Shown piece after piece: positions 42,425-52,653 of a stretch of DNA of 64,000 nt. A model generated the notes under the pieces. It worked only from the letters and a program-made list of their open reading frames with translations. It made no database searches and was not told the origin of the DNA. Position 1 is the first letter of the stretch. Each line of letters opens with the position of its first letter. The DNA is from Wolfiporia cocos (Eukaryota; Basidiomycota; Agaricomycetes; Polyporales; Phaeolaceae), in the NCBI GenBank assembly GCA_029448655.1, contig JACCLO010000012.1, forward strand, positions 2,852,001-2,916,000, in the 5' to 3' direction. Position numbers and translations under genes: made by a program.

Positions 42425-43132
42425 TGTTACGGATATTTTAATTTTTCGAATATCGACAGAACTCACCATTGGACGAATACGATACAGGGACTTGTTGCGC
42501 AACCAACTCCCCTGGCTACTCGTGACTCTACTGGGCGCATCCCAGGTTGTATTAGTCTATAGGGCGCGTTTCACCTTTGGCAGATCCAACTCTGCCTCCG
42601 TTTCATGTTCATCGTTTATTAGCTGATAGATGGCGTTCAACCGCCATCATCCCTATCTATCGTCTCAGGTATATCACTACATACCTATCAAACGTTTGGT
42701 ACTATAGCGTAGATAGTATCGGTGACATCTGGGACGGACTTGACCCCTGAAACCCAACGTAGTATATAAACTAATGTACCTACTGTCGAGGCTCTTCAGC
42801 TCGACCTTGTTGTATAAACAAGAAGTCTTATACTCGTTCTCAAACGTAGGAAACTACGCTCAGTATTTCTCGCTCGAGCAACCGAACGACTAAGTCCTCG
42901 AAGTGCACACTGACTTCTCGGACTTAGGCGAGTCTTATATCCTATTAGACTCGCATCTGAACAGATTATATCCTCTAACGCGTATTGGATATTATACGAT
43001 CCCCTAGGAACTTCACCTAGGACTTGAAGGCATCTAACGAGCATTTGCCTTGCATACGGCTGTACGCCCACGTGCAGAAGAACGATCTATATTCGCGACT
43101 CGAATATACGAACGGGTATTCGACCCGTAACA
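42425..43132 (+). repeat. 3' LTR of element H1
   Basis: 708 bp, nearly identical to 34668-35375, followed by the CTCAC duplication at 43133-43137. Confidence 0.95.
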
Positions 43133-43987
43133 CTCACCCACATATACAGCTCGTACCAGAACATCACCGAGGACCTCGTCCGAATGGAGGGGCAGATCAG
43201 AGCGCAGAGAGAGGGACTCGAGCTACTCACCGACAGACTTATCGACCGATTGGCCGCCACCACAACGGCCCGACTACGACACGCGCTCAACGACTTCGAG
43301 GATCGCGAGCACGTTACTCCCAGCCGACCCGAATACACACCACGACCCGCCCGCTTTTTTACCTCCGACGAACGACGCCGAGTTGCAAGGCCGTTTAATT
43401 TTATGGAGAGCGATAGAGTATTATTTCCTCTGCCTACCGAGACTCAGAGAGCCCGCCGAACAGGAGTTAGAGACCCGACGCCACGTATTTCTGGTATGGG
43501 AAGCAACGGGAGACGTGAACCACCTGCACGCCCGACGAGCCCTAGGGCTACCACAGCGCAACAGCGAAGAGCGAATAGCACGCCGCCTATTCGACGATCT
43601 CCGTCGGTGCAGAGCATTACCCGCGAGGAGTTTGAGCGAGGTGCGAGGGAGCACGAACGAGACACCGCCTCCCTACCCACATGGGCCGCACGAAACCTCC
43701 ACCGAGCCGCACACCACTGGAGGTATCAACATAACGAATACCTCCGCGATATCCCTTCCCTACGGGTACCAGCGAGGCCCTCACCTGAGCAGCCGTGTCG
43801 ACAATGTGGCTCCGCCAACCACTGGATCCTCGACTGTCCCGACTATATTTGCAGAACTTGTGGGCTCAATCAACCAGGTCATCGACAGAATGAATGCCGC
43901 CAACACTTCGTATGGCGAACTCCTACGACCCCGTCCCTCAGCGGGAACGGCGACATCTACAACGAACAGGACGCCGAGGCACTCTGA
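43133..43987 (+). CDS. Overlapping zinc-knuckle ORF of H0, 3' part
   Basis: This is the continuation of the frame begun at 34456, after the duplicated CTCAC. It has the coiled-coil stretch (RMEGQIRAQREGLELLTDRL) and both knuckles (CRQCGSANHWILDC and CRTCGLNQPGHRQNEC), all eight metal ligands conserved. The pol frame is also open across this segment, through to a stop near 44030. Only the H1 insertion breaks the ORF. Confidence 0.72.
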   Translation, partial: LTHIYSSYQNITEDLVRMEGQIRAQREGLELLTDRLIDRLAATTTARLRHALNDFEDREHVTPSRPEYTPRPARFFTSDERRRVARPFNFMESDRVLFPLPTETQRARRTGVRDPTPRISGMGSNGRREPPARPTSPRATTAQQRRANSTPPIRRSPSVQSITREEFERGAREHERDTASLPTWAARNLHRAAHHWRYQHNEYLRDIPSLRVPARPSPEQPCRQCGSANHWILDCPDYICRTCGLNQPGHRQNECRQHFVWRTPTTPSLSGNGDIYNEQDAEAL

Positions 43988-44041
43988 AGAGGGGAACTTG
44001 GGAGATTCGTCGAGGCCGACGAACGCCTAGGGAGGGGCTGA
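43988..44041 (+). other. 3' untranslated tail of H0
   Basis: The pol frame stops near 44030, and the GGGAGGGGCTGA stretch before the LTR is the likely polypurine tract. H1 has GGGAGGAGCTGA at the same place (before 42425). Confidence 0.6.
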
Positions 44042-44749
44042 TGTTACGATTATTTTGATTTTTCGAATATCTGCAGAACTCACCACCGGTCGAATACGAT
44101 ACAGGGACTTGTTGCGCAACCAACCCCCCTGGCTACTCGTGACTCTACTGGGCGCATCCCCAGTTGTACTAGTTTGTAGGGCGTGTTTCATCGTTGGCAG
44201 ATCCAACTCTGCCTCCGTTTCATGTTCATCGTTTATTAGCTGATAGATGGCGTTCAACCGCCATCATTCCTATCTATCGTCTCGGATATATCACTACATA
44301 CTTATCAAACGTTTGGTACTATAGCGTAGATAGTAGCGGTGACATCTGGGACAGGCTTGACCCCTGAAAGCTAACGTAGTATATAAACTCATGTACTTAC
44401 TGTCGAGGCTCTTCAGCTCGACCTTGTTGTATAAACAAGAAGTCTTATACTCGTTCTCAAACGTAGGAAACTACGCTCAGTATTTCTCGCTCGAGCAACC
44501 GAACGACTAAGTCCTCGAAGTGCACACTGACTTCTCGGACTTAGGCGAGTCTTATATTCTATTCGACTCGCACTTGAACAGATTATATCCTCTAACGCGT
44601 ATTGGATATTAACCGATCTCCTAAGAACTTCACTTAGGACCCGAAGGCATCTAACGAGTATTTGCCTTGCATACGGCTGCGTGCCTACGTGCAGAAGAAC
44701 GATCTATATTCGCGACTCGAATATACGAACGGGTATTCGACCCGTAACA
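44042..44749 (+). repeat. 3' LTR of element H0
   Basis: 708 bp, TGTTACGATTATTTTG...CGTAACA. It carries tens of differences from the H1 LTRs and abuts the ORF0 of element G. Confidence 0.93.
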
Positions 44750-45571
44750 CGCCCCTACAGGCGCCTGCGCCGTGGAAGGGTCGAACTGACCTTGAGAACC
44801 GACACTCCGGTAGTCCTAGACCACATCCCCGCCCGGCTCACCAAAGAAGAACGACAAGACATCCAAATCGAAGGACAACGAAACCGCCAGAAGCGAGAGA
44901 TCCAAGACGCCCGCCGGCTTGAGCGGCAGCGAGCTCGAGACGCCCTCGCGCGATCTCGGGAAGTTGCAGCCCAGGCCAGGGCCGAGGAAGAAGCACGACA
45001 GCGCGAAGCAGAAGAGCTAGAACGTCGCCAGAAACGGCACCAGGACTGGCTCGAGAACGGTGAGGGCCGATTTGGCCCAGAGGAAAGGATCGAACGGATC
45101 ACCAACAAAATCAGGGTGGACTACAACTGGTCCCAGGAGAACATCGACAGTCTCCCCCCCTGGTGCGATCTACGCGAGGTCAAGTGCACTGAAGCCCAGT
45201 GGTACTTAGCTCGCAAGTCCATGCCCCTCATCGCCCGCCTGACTCAGAAGTGCCAGGCCTTCTATGCTGCCATGAACCGCTCGCCCGGCAAACTCGACAT
45301 GGAACTCGAGGTCTACTTAGACCACTACTTCGACGCTCTCGAAACAGCCGCCATCGCCTGGAGACGCTCTGTCATCCACGGACTTGTCACCAACAGGGAG
45401 ATGCGCCGTTTCCTGCGCGACACCTCTAAGGTGGTCAAGTACGTCTTCGCAGACAGGGACCCCTACCGTCATCTCAAGCAGATAGCGGAAGGTCTTTTTG
45501 ACAACCACATCGAGGTGTACGAACGATGGGAGTTCGAAAAAGGAGACAACGACGGGCTGGATCTAGCATAA
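44750..45571 (+). CDS. ORF0 of element G, 5'-truncated
   Basis: The reading is open from the H0 LTR junction to 45571, about 273 codons; in-frame codons before 44750 belong to the LTR. A Lys/Arg/Glu/Gln-rich predicted coiled coil fills the first third (REIQDARRLERQRARDA, EEEARQREAEELERRQ). The C-terminal region has LREVKCTEAQWYLARKSM, matching VHCTEKKWEWFLDVDKQM of C1, and then GLVTNREMRRFLRDTSKVVKYVFADRDPYRHL, the block shared with ORF0 of A and C. Function unknown. It ends 186 bp before gag, in the same arrangement as C1. Confidence 0.75.
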   Translation, partial: RPYRRLRRGRVELTLRTDTPVVLDHIPARLTKEERQDIQIEGQRNRQKREIQDARRLERQRARDALARSREVAAQARAEEEARQREAEELERRQKRHQDWLENGEGRFGPEERIERITNKIRVDYNWSQENIDSLPPWCDLREVKCTEAQWYLARKSMPLIARLTQKCQAFYAAMNRSPGKLDMELEVYLDHYFDALETAAIAWRRSVIHGLVTNREMRRFLRDTSKVVKYVFADRDPYRHLKQIAEGLFDNHIEVYERWEFEKGDNDGLDLA

Positions 45572-45757
45572 AATATTTTGTAACATCGGTAGCAATGGAT
45601 TGTTTTAAATTGGCATATTAGGTTCAGACGGATCTGAAAAGACCGTCCATGTAAGGTTCCACCTGAAAAGGGGAACACATCCTAGAAAATCTTTTTTCTC
45701 CTTTTAGAAACCCGAATCCGAGAAATTCCCAGAAAACTAACACGTTCCCAATCAGAA

Positions 45758-47755
45758 ATGCCAACCACCCGCAGCCAAGCTGCCCACCTCGCCTCAGAAA
45801 ATGAAGGCGCAGGAGGCTCAGGAAACCAAGCTCCCAGCCGTCCCGTCACCCCAACCACACCCACTCACACTCAAACGCGCCCGCCAGGGGCTTTCGATGA
45901 AAGTGTTATGTCGGGGATACAAGATCCATGGTTCGAACCAACCGAAGGAGGGGAAGCCACGGAAGCGAATCGGGCATTCAGGACTAACGTCCAGGCCCCG
46001 ACCTACTTCCCAAAGCCGCATTACGAGAACCCGTTAGCGCCTCTAACGGAGGACACGGGAATCCGGGAACTCCCGGACACCGTAATACCGGCTCCACCTA
46101 TCCCCAAACCCCTCGGTGTCTACGACAGGATCAGAATCGACCAGGAACAATTTGGTTATCCCACGCTGCCAGAAGTCATACAGAGTATTGGAGAACACAT
46201 CGCCGACACTGACATAGACGAACCAGCTATACAGGCAGCCACCTCCAGCATGTACCTCTCCACCCAACTCGCGAAGACCTACACGGACCATGTGCTCACC
46301 AAACAACGAGGGCGCATCGACCAACGCCTACAACTCTATCACCGCAAATACAACGAAGTTCGAAACTACGCCCGGTATCTACACCAACGGGTACTCGACC
46401 TTGAGAATCGAGACACGGCTGTTTTCCAGGACCCACTTGATGTCCTGCGTGCCGACCTCGAAAAGGTTAAGAAGGCCCAACCCGGTAACGTTACGATCAC
46501 GGCAATCCCCACATCCGCGCAGAAGGAAATCGACGACCTAAAAGCTCAGGTCGCCGCACTCACCAACGCAGCCTCCACTACTAGTGGTAACATCACAGTG
46601 GCACCCCGTCCAACCCCGCCAGCGTCTTTCTCAGGCGAAGGAAAGGACAACGTGGAGGAGTGGTTGTTCAAGGTCAACGTGTACCACGAACACATGAAGT
46701 ACACGACCGACAAAGCGCGCATCGGAGACGCCCTGACCCGAATCACCGGGACGGCATTCAAGTACTTCACCAACTTACAGGAGAAGTACAGCGCCGGGGG
46801 AAATATCGGTACCTGGGCAGAATTCGAAACACGATTAAAGCGGACATACGAGAAGAAGACGCAGAAGGAGGTCGCACAAAATGAGTTGGAGGCTTTCTCA
46901 GGAGACGCAGGAATTGCAAGGTGCAAGAAATCATTCTTCACCTACTGCGAAGAATTCCGCCAGCTAGCCAAGCTGACAGGATACGAAAACGCGTCCCTCC
47001 GAAAGAAGCTGGAGGACACTCTGCCGGCTGACTTGAAAAAGCAGTTTGGCGTATTCGAATCTATGGGAATGGGCTTCAAAGCCCCGGAGCAATGGGAGGC
47101 GTATCTCGACGCCAATATAAATCTTTATAAGAAGACGAACCCCAACGATTTGGAGGGGCAACACATCTTCGTGAAGAACGAGAAAAAGAGGAAGGATACG
47201 GCGCCTGCAAAGGCGACCACTACTACTACCTCGGAGAAGAAGAAGAGCGCGCCCGAAGACCCGGACACCAAGCCATTGCCGGCTAGTGCTCCGAAAGGGT
47301 CGAAATGGGTAAGGAACAAGTTCAACAAACTTGTTCAATGGTGGCCGCCCCACCAGTGCACCAAATGCGGGCGCCCAAACTGTACCTTCCCCGAGGACAA
47401 GTGCAAGTGGGTCGACAAGGCCAAGACGGACTCGAAGGGGGCTCAACAATCTACCAGCGGCAACCCCCCCGCATACAAACAGCAGTCCGGCCAGAAAGGC
47501 GGCCGCTTCGTCAAGGTGACCACTACCGAAACGTGGATCCCCGACGGCGAAGAAGAATCTTCGGGCTCTTCCCCAGCCCCGTCCTCCGCGTGCATTGAAG
47601 AAGTTGTGGAGAAACCAGCAAGCAGTACGCTGGTAACGGCCCCAGTAGGTACGCCGCCTAACTGGGGCACACAATACATTCCCTGGACATCGATAGTCCA
47701 GCAAACTCCGGAGCGCCCTGCAAACGCTCCGGGTTTTCCCCTTCAGCACATGTGA
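45758..47755 (+). CDS. gag: gag of element G
   Basis: 665 codons, intact. The ATG at 45758 follows a CCTGAAAAGG motif at 45662-45671. The N-terminus is Ser/Thr/Pro-rich; a helical/coiled-coil region spans ~150-280; the capsid-like domain (EWLFKVNVYHEHM, GTWAEFETRLKRTY, LPADLKKQFGVFESM) follows, then a Lys/Thr-rich linker. The knuckle is atypical: CTKCGRPNCTFPEDKC (residues ~534-549) has four cysteines with CX2CX4CX6C spacing instead of CCHC. The stop TGA (47753-47755) lies in the sequence CACATGTGA, as in C1. Confidence 0.92.
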   Translation: MPTTRSQAAHLASENEGAGGSGNQAPSRPVTPTTPTHTQTRPPGAFDESVMSGIQDPWFEPTEGGEATEANRAFRTNVQAPTYFPKPHYENPLAPLTEDTGIRELPDTVIPAPPIPKPLGVYDRIRIDQEQFGYPTLPEVIQSIGEHIADTDIDEPAIQAATSSMYLSTQLAKTYTDHVLTKQRGRIDQRLQLYHRKYNEVRNYARYLHQRVLDLENRDTAVFQDPLDVLRADLEKVKKAQPGNVTITAIPTSAQKEIDDLKAQVAALTNAASTTSGNITVAPRPTPPASFSGEGKDNVEEWLFKVNVYHEHMKYTTDKARIGDALTRITGTAFKYFTNLQEKYSAGGNIGTWAEFETRLKRTYEKKTQKEVAQNELEAFSGDAGIARCKKSFFTYCEEFRQLAKLTGYENASLRKKLEDTLPADLKKQFGVFESMGMGFKAPEQWEAYLDANINLYKKTNPNDLEGQHIFVKNEKKRKDTAPAKATTTTTSEKKKSAPEDPDTKPLPASAPKGSKWVRNKFNKLVQWWPPHQCTKCGRPNCTFPEDKCKWVDKAKTDSKGAQQSTSGNPPAYKQQSGQKGGRFVKVTTTETWIPDGEEESSGSSPAPSSACIEEVVEKPASSTLVTAPVGTPPNWGTQYIPWTSIVQQTPERPANAPGFPLQHM

Positions 47756-50700
47756 ACCCTTGCCCATGTGTGCTGTGTACTAGTATTACGGCCAGAAATG
47801 TAAACCCCTCTGTAAAAGACTGTTATCAATTATATCAGTTTTACGAGAACAATGCGCGTGACAAGTCCCGATCTTTCCAGGTCTGGGTGGACTTGTGGGT
47901 TTACGGCCAAAAAGTGCAAGGCTTAGCATTAATCGACTCCGGTGCTACGCTCTCAGTCATCAACTCAGACTTTGTTGAAAAACATGGTCTAGTTACCCAT
48001 GATAAGAAAGACCCTTTTTGGATCCACAACGCCGACGGATCTTACAACAAAAATGGTCTTATAAAGAAATCGGTTAAAGGATATATGCAACACGGAGAAC
48101 ACAAGGAAAGGGTATTCCTTACCGTGATGAAAATCCACAACCTCGACATTATGTTAGGGTATGACTGGCTTCAGAAACACAACCCAGAATTCAACTGGGT
48201 CACCGGACAGAAATATCGAGACCCTACGGCAGAGTCTCATGCTAAGGAGAATCCATCCTCAGAAGAGGAAGTCGTTGCTGAGGAAGAGGAAGAAATAGAA
48301 CAACGCGACATTTGGGATTCCACGCTAGACGCGATCGGAGATGGAAATCCCGATGATCCATTTATTAAATGGATTGGAAGATTGGCAAACGAGGAATTGG
48401 TACTCCTCGTCGGTATGGTAGGAGAAATCCACCAAGGAAAAACGGACGCTGCTCAAGAAAAATGGAAGCAGCTCGTGCCTAAACGGTATTGGAGTTTTGG
48501 TCCAACGGTATTGTCTCAGAAAGCATCAGAGAGACTCCCCACTAGAAAGTCATACGATCATGCGATCGACTTTAAGGAAGGAGTACCGTTACCAACCCCG
48601 GCAAAACCGTATTCACTATCGCCAAAGGAGGAAAACTCCCTTCGTGATTGGATAGCAGAAGAGAAGCGGAAAGGATATATCCGCGACTCACTGTCACCCC
48701 TAGCCAGCCCAGTATTTTTCATAGCCAAGAAAGATGGAACCCTGCGCATGGTTATTGATTACCGAAAATTGAACGACATAACGGTGGATAATAAATATCC
48801 AATCCCCAGAATATCGGACCTTATCGACCAGTTGTCCTCAGCATCGATCTTTACAAAAATCGATTTACGCTGGGGATACAACAATGTAAGGATCCGCGAA
48901 GGAGACGAATGGAAAACAGCATTCGTCACCAAACAGGGATTGTATGAGGCCACAGTAATGTATTTCAGTTTCAAGAACGCGCCAGGAACTTTCCAAGCCA
49001 TGATGAACGACGTCCTAAAGGATTTCATCGCAACTGGGAAAGTAATCGTATACTTGGACGACATACTGATCTTTGGAAACGATTTGGAAGAACATCGTCG
49101 AATCACCGAAGCAGTCCTGAAAAGGCTGCAAGACAACGACCTATACGCCAAGCCAGAGAAATGCTTCTTCGAACAAAGCAGCATAGAATATCTGGGAATG
49201 ATCATCTCTAAAGGACGAATTGAGATGGATCCTTCAAAGTTAGGTGGAGTCCTACAGTGGCCACAGCCCACTAAGGTGAAGGAAGTTCAAGCCTTTTTAG
49301 GCTTTGCGAACTTTTATCGACGGTTCATCAAGGACTTCTCGAAAATAGTGAAGCCCTTAACATCGTTAACAAAGAAATCGGAGAAATGGCATTGGGATGG
49401 TGAACAAGAAGAAGCTTTCCAACAGCTCAAAACGGCATTTACAACTGCCCCCGTCCTACGAATTCCGGATAAGGAACAACAGTTCCGAGTGGAAGCCGAC
49501 GCATCAGATTTCGCAACAGGTGCAGTCCTGTCACAGTGGTCACCGGAGGACCAGAAATGGCATCCGTGTGCATTCTACTCCGCTGCAATGACAGCACCTG
49601 AACGAAACTACGAAATCTATGATAAAGAAATGCTAGCAATCATTCGAGCGCTAGAAGAATGGCGGCACTACTTAGAAGGACATCCGAAGAAATTCGAAGT
49701 ATGGTCAGATCACCTAAATCTAACATACTTCAAGACGGCACAGAAGCTAACACGAAGACAAGCGCGATGGGCACTTTACCTATCCCGTTTCAACTTTGAA
49801 ATGCACCATAAGCCAGGAAAAACTATGCTCACTGCAGACCCTCTGTCCAGGAGGCCAGACCATGAAGAGGGGGTGGAACTCGATAATCGAGACAATATTC
49901 TATTAAAACCAGAATTTTTTGTCAAATTCGTGCAAGAACTTGCTGTCCTTGCAATCAAGCCCTCTCATGCGTCAACGGTCCCAGACGACAGTCTCCAAAG
50001 GGAAATACGCAAAGCATTGCTAGACGACGAGGTAACCAAAGACTACAAAGGCCTATTGCAGTCAGGACCTCGAGAATTCGGAAAAGCGCTAAAGGAATGG
50101 AACTATGAAAATGGTTTACTCCTTTATAGAAACAAGATATACATACCCAAGCAACCAGAAGAGCTTAGAAATAAACTCTTACAGTTACACCACGATCATC
50201 CTACCGCAGGACATCAAGGGAGATGGAAAACATACGAACTAATCTCCCGTAACTACTGGTGGCCGGGACTATCCAACTCGGTAAAGAAATACGTAACGAA
50301 CTGCGATACGTGCCAACGTATGAAGAACAGACCAGCGAAGCCATACGGTCCATTACAGCCCAACGTCACGCCAACCACGCCATGGGAAATAATCACCACT
50401 GACTTCATCATGTACCTTCCCAAGTCCAAAGTAGACAACAAGGTATACGACGCAATTATGGTGGTAGTCGACCGCTTAACAAAGCGAGCACGATTCTTCC
50501 CAATCTCCAGCAAGTTCGGAACAAAGGATCTTGTAAAAGTCCTTTATGGAAGGTTCTACCCAATACACGGGCTACCAAACCAGATCATTTCCGATCGCGG
50601 AGTACAGTTTGCATCAGAACTCTTCGGAGAATGGTGTAAGCTACTAGGGATAAAACGCGCCATGACTACGGCATATCACCCACAGGCAGACGGACAAACG

Positions 50701-52182
50701 GAACGGACGAACCAAACCTTGGAACAGTATCTGCGCTGTTACGTCAACTCATACCGGAAGGACAACTGGTCACAGTTCCTTCCAACGGCAGAGTTCGCGT
50801 ACAACAACGCAGCATCAGAAACCACCAAGATGTCCCCGTTTTACGTAGAATTAGGCAGACACCCATGAGCTGGACCAGCAGACCTGAACATACAGGCAAA
50901 AGCAGATCTTAACGAAATCGCAACCGAGCGATGGAATGCACAGAATCAGGCCAAAGCAGCTATGGAAATAGCTAACGAGCGCATGAAGTGGTACTACGAC
51001 CAATCAGTACAGAAAGTACCCTTCAAAGTAGGAGACAAGGTCATGATAGACGTAAGGGACTACCAGATGTCCGAAAGGAGTCTGGCCCCCAGATATATTG
51101 GCCCGTTCAAAATAGTAGAACAATTGTCGCCAGTGACATTCAGACTATTCATGGATAGCCAATACCGCGCCTATCACCCGGTCTTCCACACCTCTAAGCT
51201 AGTCCCCTACTCAGGAGACAAGACGCCGCCAGAACCTGAAGACAACGGAGAATACGAAGTCGAAGAAATCCTAAACCATCGAACAACACCCACAGGAAGA
51301 TTACAACTCCTAGTGCGATGGAAGGGTTTCACAGCTGAGGAAGACACATGGCAGAATCAGGAAACGCTCGGGAACGCCAAGGAAATTGTGGACAATTATA
51401 AGAAGACTCACAATCTCCACACCCAAGGACGACCCAAGCGAAAGACAAGAACTAACCCCCGGGTTCGCGTAGCGAGCCCAGAAGACGACCCAGACTGGAA
51501 AGTTGGGGACTCCTATCTCTGGCCCGATGACTGGCCTCTTGAGTTGGAAAGTTTCTCACCAGAAGAACTAGCGAAAGAACGCAAGTGGCTAAAACGGGAC
51601 AAGAATGGCAACTTTGTAGAAGTCAAAGCGAAAGAAAATAACTACCTAGAATTCGCAATCGACCCAAGTTCAGACACCAAATACCCAACCAAGGGTACTC
51701 CACACTCAGCAGGTTACGACATCGCCGCAGCAGAAGACGTCACCGTTCCACCAGGAAAAGTAACCACCATATCCACAGGATTGAAGGTATTACTACCCTA
51801 CGGAACATATGGACAACTGCAGACACGATCTAGCATGGCTAAGAAAAGCATACTAGTTGTAGGCGGTGTAATCGACTGGGATTATCGTGGAGAGGTAAAA
51901 GTCATGCTACTAAACTTGGGCACAACGGAATACTCGGTAGAAGAAGGTGACCGTATTGCACAGCTATTGGTCTTACCATTAGACCAGTCAGAAGAATACC
52001 TCACCTCGCACGACAGCTACAAAGCCAGACACGAGATAGAAGACAACGGAAGAGGAGATAAGGGATTCGGTTCTACAGGACGTCGCATTACATTCGAAGC
52101 ATTTCCAGAACTAGACACCTCGAATATGACCCCTGAAGAACTTGAAGAAATGGAACTCCTTCTCCGGGACGTCGAACCTTGA
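47752..52182 (+). pseudogene. pol: pol of element G with one in-frame stop; C-terminal dUTPase
   Basis: Open from 47752 (in the -1 frame to gag; no early ATG, so frameshifting is likely) to a TGA at 50866-50868, then open again in the same frame to 52182. Domains: protease (ALIDSGATLSVI), RT with catalytic YLDD near 49057, RNase H (EADASDFATGAV), integrase (HH...CDTCQRMK; D in TTDFIMY, D in ISDRGVQFAS, E in ADGQTERTNQ). The stop lies after ELGRHP, near the end of the integrase core. Downstream are PRYIGPF, a chromodomain (EVEEILNHRTT, LLVRWKG) and a dUTPase (AGYDIAAAE, TRSSMAKKS, GVIDWDYRG, GDRIAQLL, RGDKGFGSTG). The stop appears to be the only disabling change in this pol; a CGA to TGA mutation would explain it. 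Confidence 0.9.
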
Positions 52183-52193
52183 AGAGGGGGTAA

Positions 52194-52653
52194 TGTCACA
52201 GATTTTTCCTTATTTTTAGCTATTTTTCCTGCTTTTATACTCCAATATCTACGTTGTAGCATAGAATACGTATAACTAGCATATCACGTGACCAAGCGCT
52301 TACGTCCATGGAACTTACCGGAACCTTCTAGCAGGTTCCATACCAACCAGAATCACATGCATCGTCTACGCTCACATGATCCCTGACTGATGCTCTTACC
52401 TAGAATCACATGTCGAAGTATTAGATCACATGTAGCGTTACTCATCCTTAGGTACCGTAGGTCCTAGTAGTATTAGGGGTCTCGCAACGCATGTATATAT
52501 ACTAGGGCAGACTAAGCGTTAAACCTCAGTTCTGTTCTCCTCGATATTGAACTACAGCCTAACAAGCTACTTCATCGCCTCTCTACTTTGCTTTCTACCC
52601 TCTAAGACACCCCCCAAAGGATCTTAGTAAGTATTGTAGTTTGGTTTGTGTCA
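52194..52653 (+). repeat. 3' LTR of element G
   Basis: 460 bp, TGTCACAGATTTTTCC...GTTTGTGTCA, preceded by GAGGGGGTAA. There is a TATATATA box near 52494. It is the only copy of this LTR in the window. Confidence 0.88.

Larger units (their letters stand above)
34668..43132 (+). mobile_element. Element H1: complete 8.5-kb H-family retrotransposon
   Basis: LTRs of 708 bp (TGTTACG...CGTAACA), gag, pol, and an ORF overlapping the end of pol. The target-site duplication is CTCAC (34663-34667 and 43133-43137), inside the same family's pol. The LTRs differ at one position that I noticed (A at about 34842 against T at about 42599), so the insertion is young. gag, pol and the overlapping ORF are all open: the best candidate in the window for an element that was recently, or still is, functional. 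Confidence 0.95.
32343..44749 (+). mobile_element. Element H0: 5'-truncated H-family element containing H1
   Basis: H0 begins abruptly in pol just before RNase H (FANFYRKFIDHYSTHARPL) at the end of the C1 LTR. It continues to 34667, is split by H1, resumes after the CTCAC duplication at 43138, and ends with a 3' LTR at 44042-44749. Its LTR (44042) is visibly more diverged from the two H1 LTRs than they are from each other, so H0 is older. Confidence 0.88.
44750..52653 (+). mobile_element. Element G: Tf1/sushi-type retrotransposon with C-terminal dUTPase, 5'-truncated
   Basis: Partial ORF0, gag, pol with one in-frame stop, polypurine tract and a 3' LTR. The 5' LTR, leader and ORF0 start are missing where the H0 LTR begins, most simply because H0 inserted into ORF0 and the left part was later lost. 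The 3' end meets D2 directly. Confidence 0.87.

Noticed and set aside
45469..45678. Minus-strand frames opposite ORF0 and gag of G
   Set aside because: They are antisense shadows without domains.
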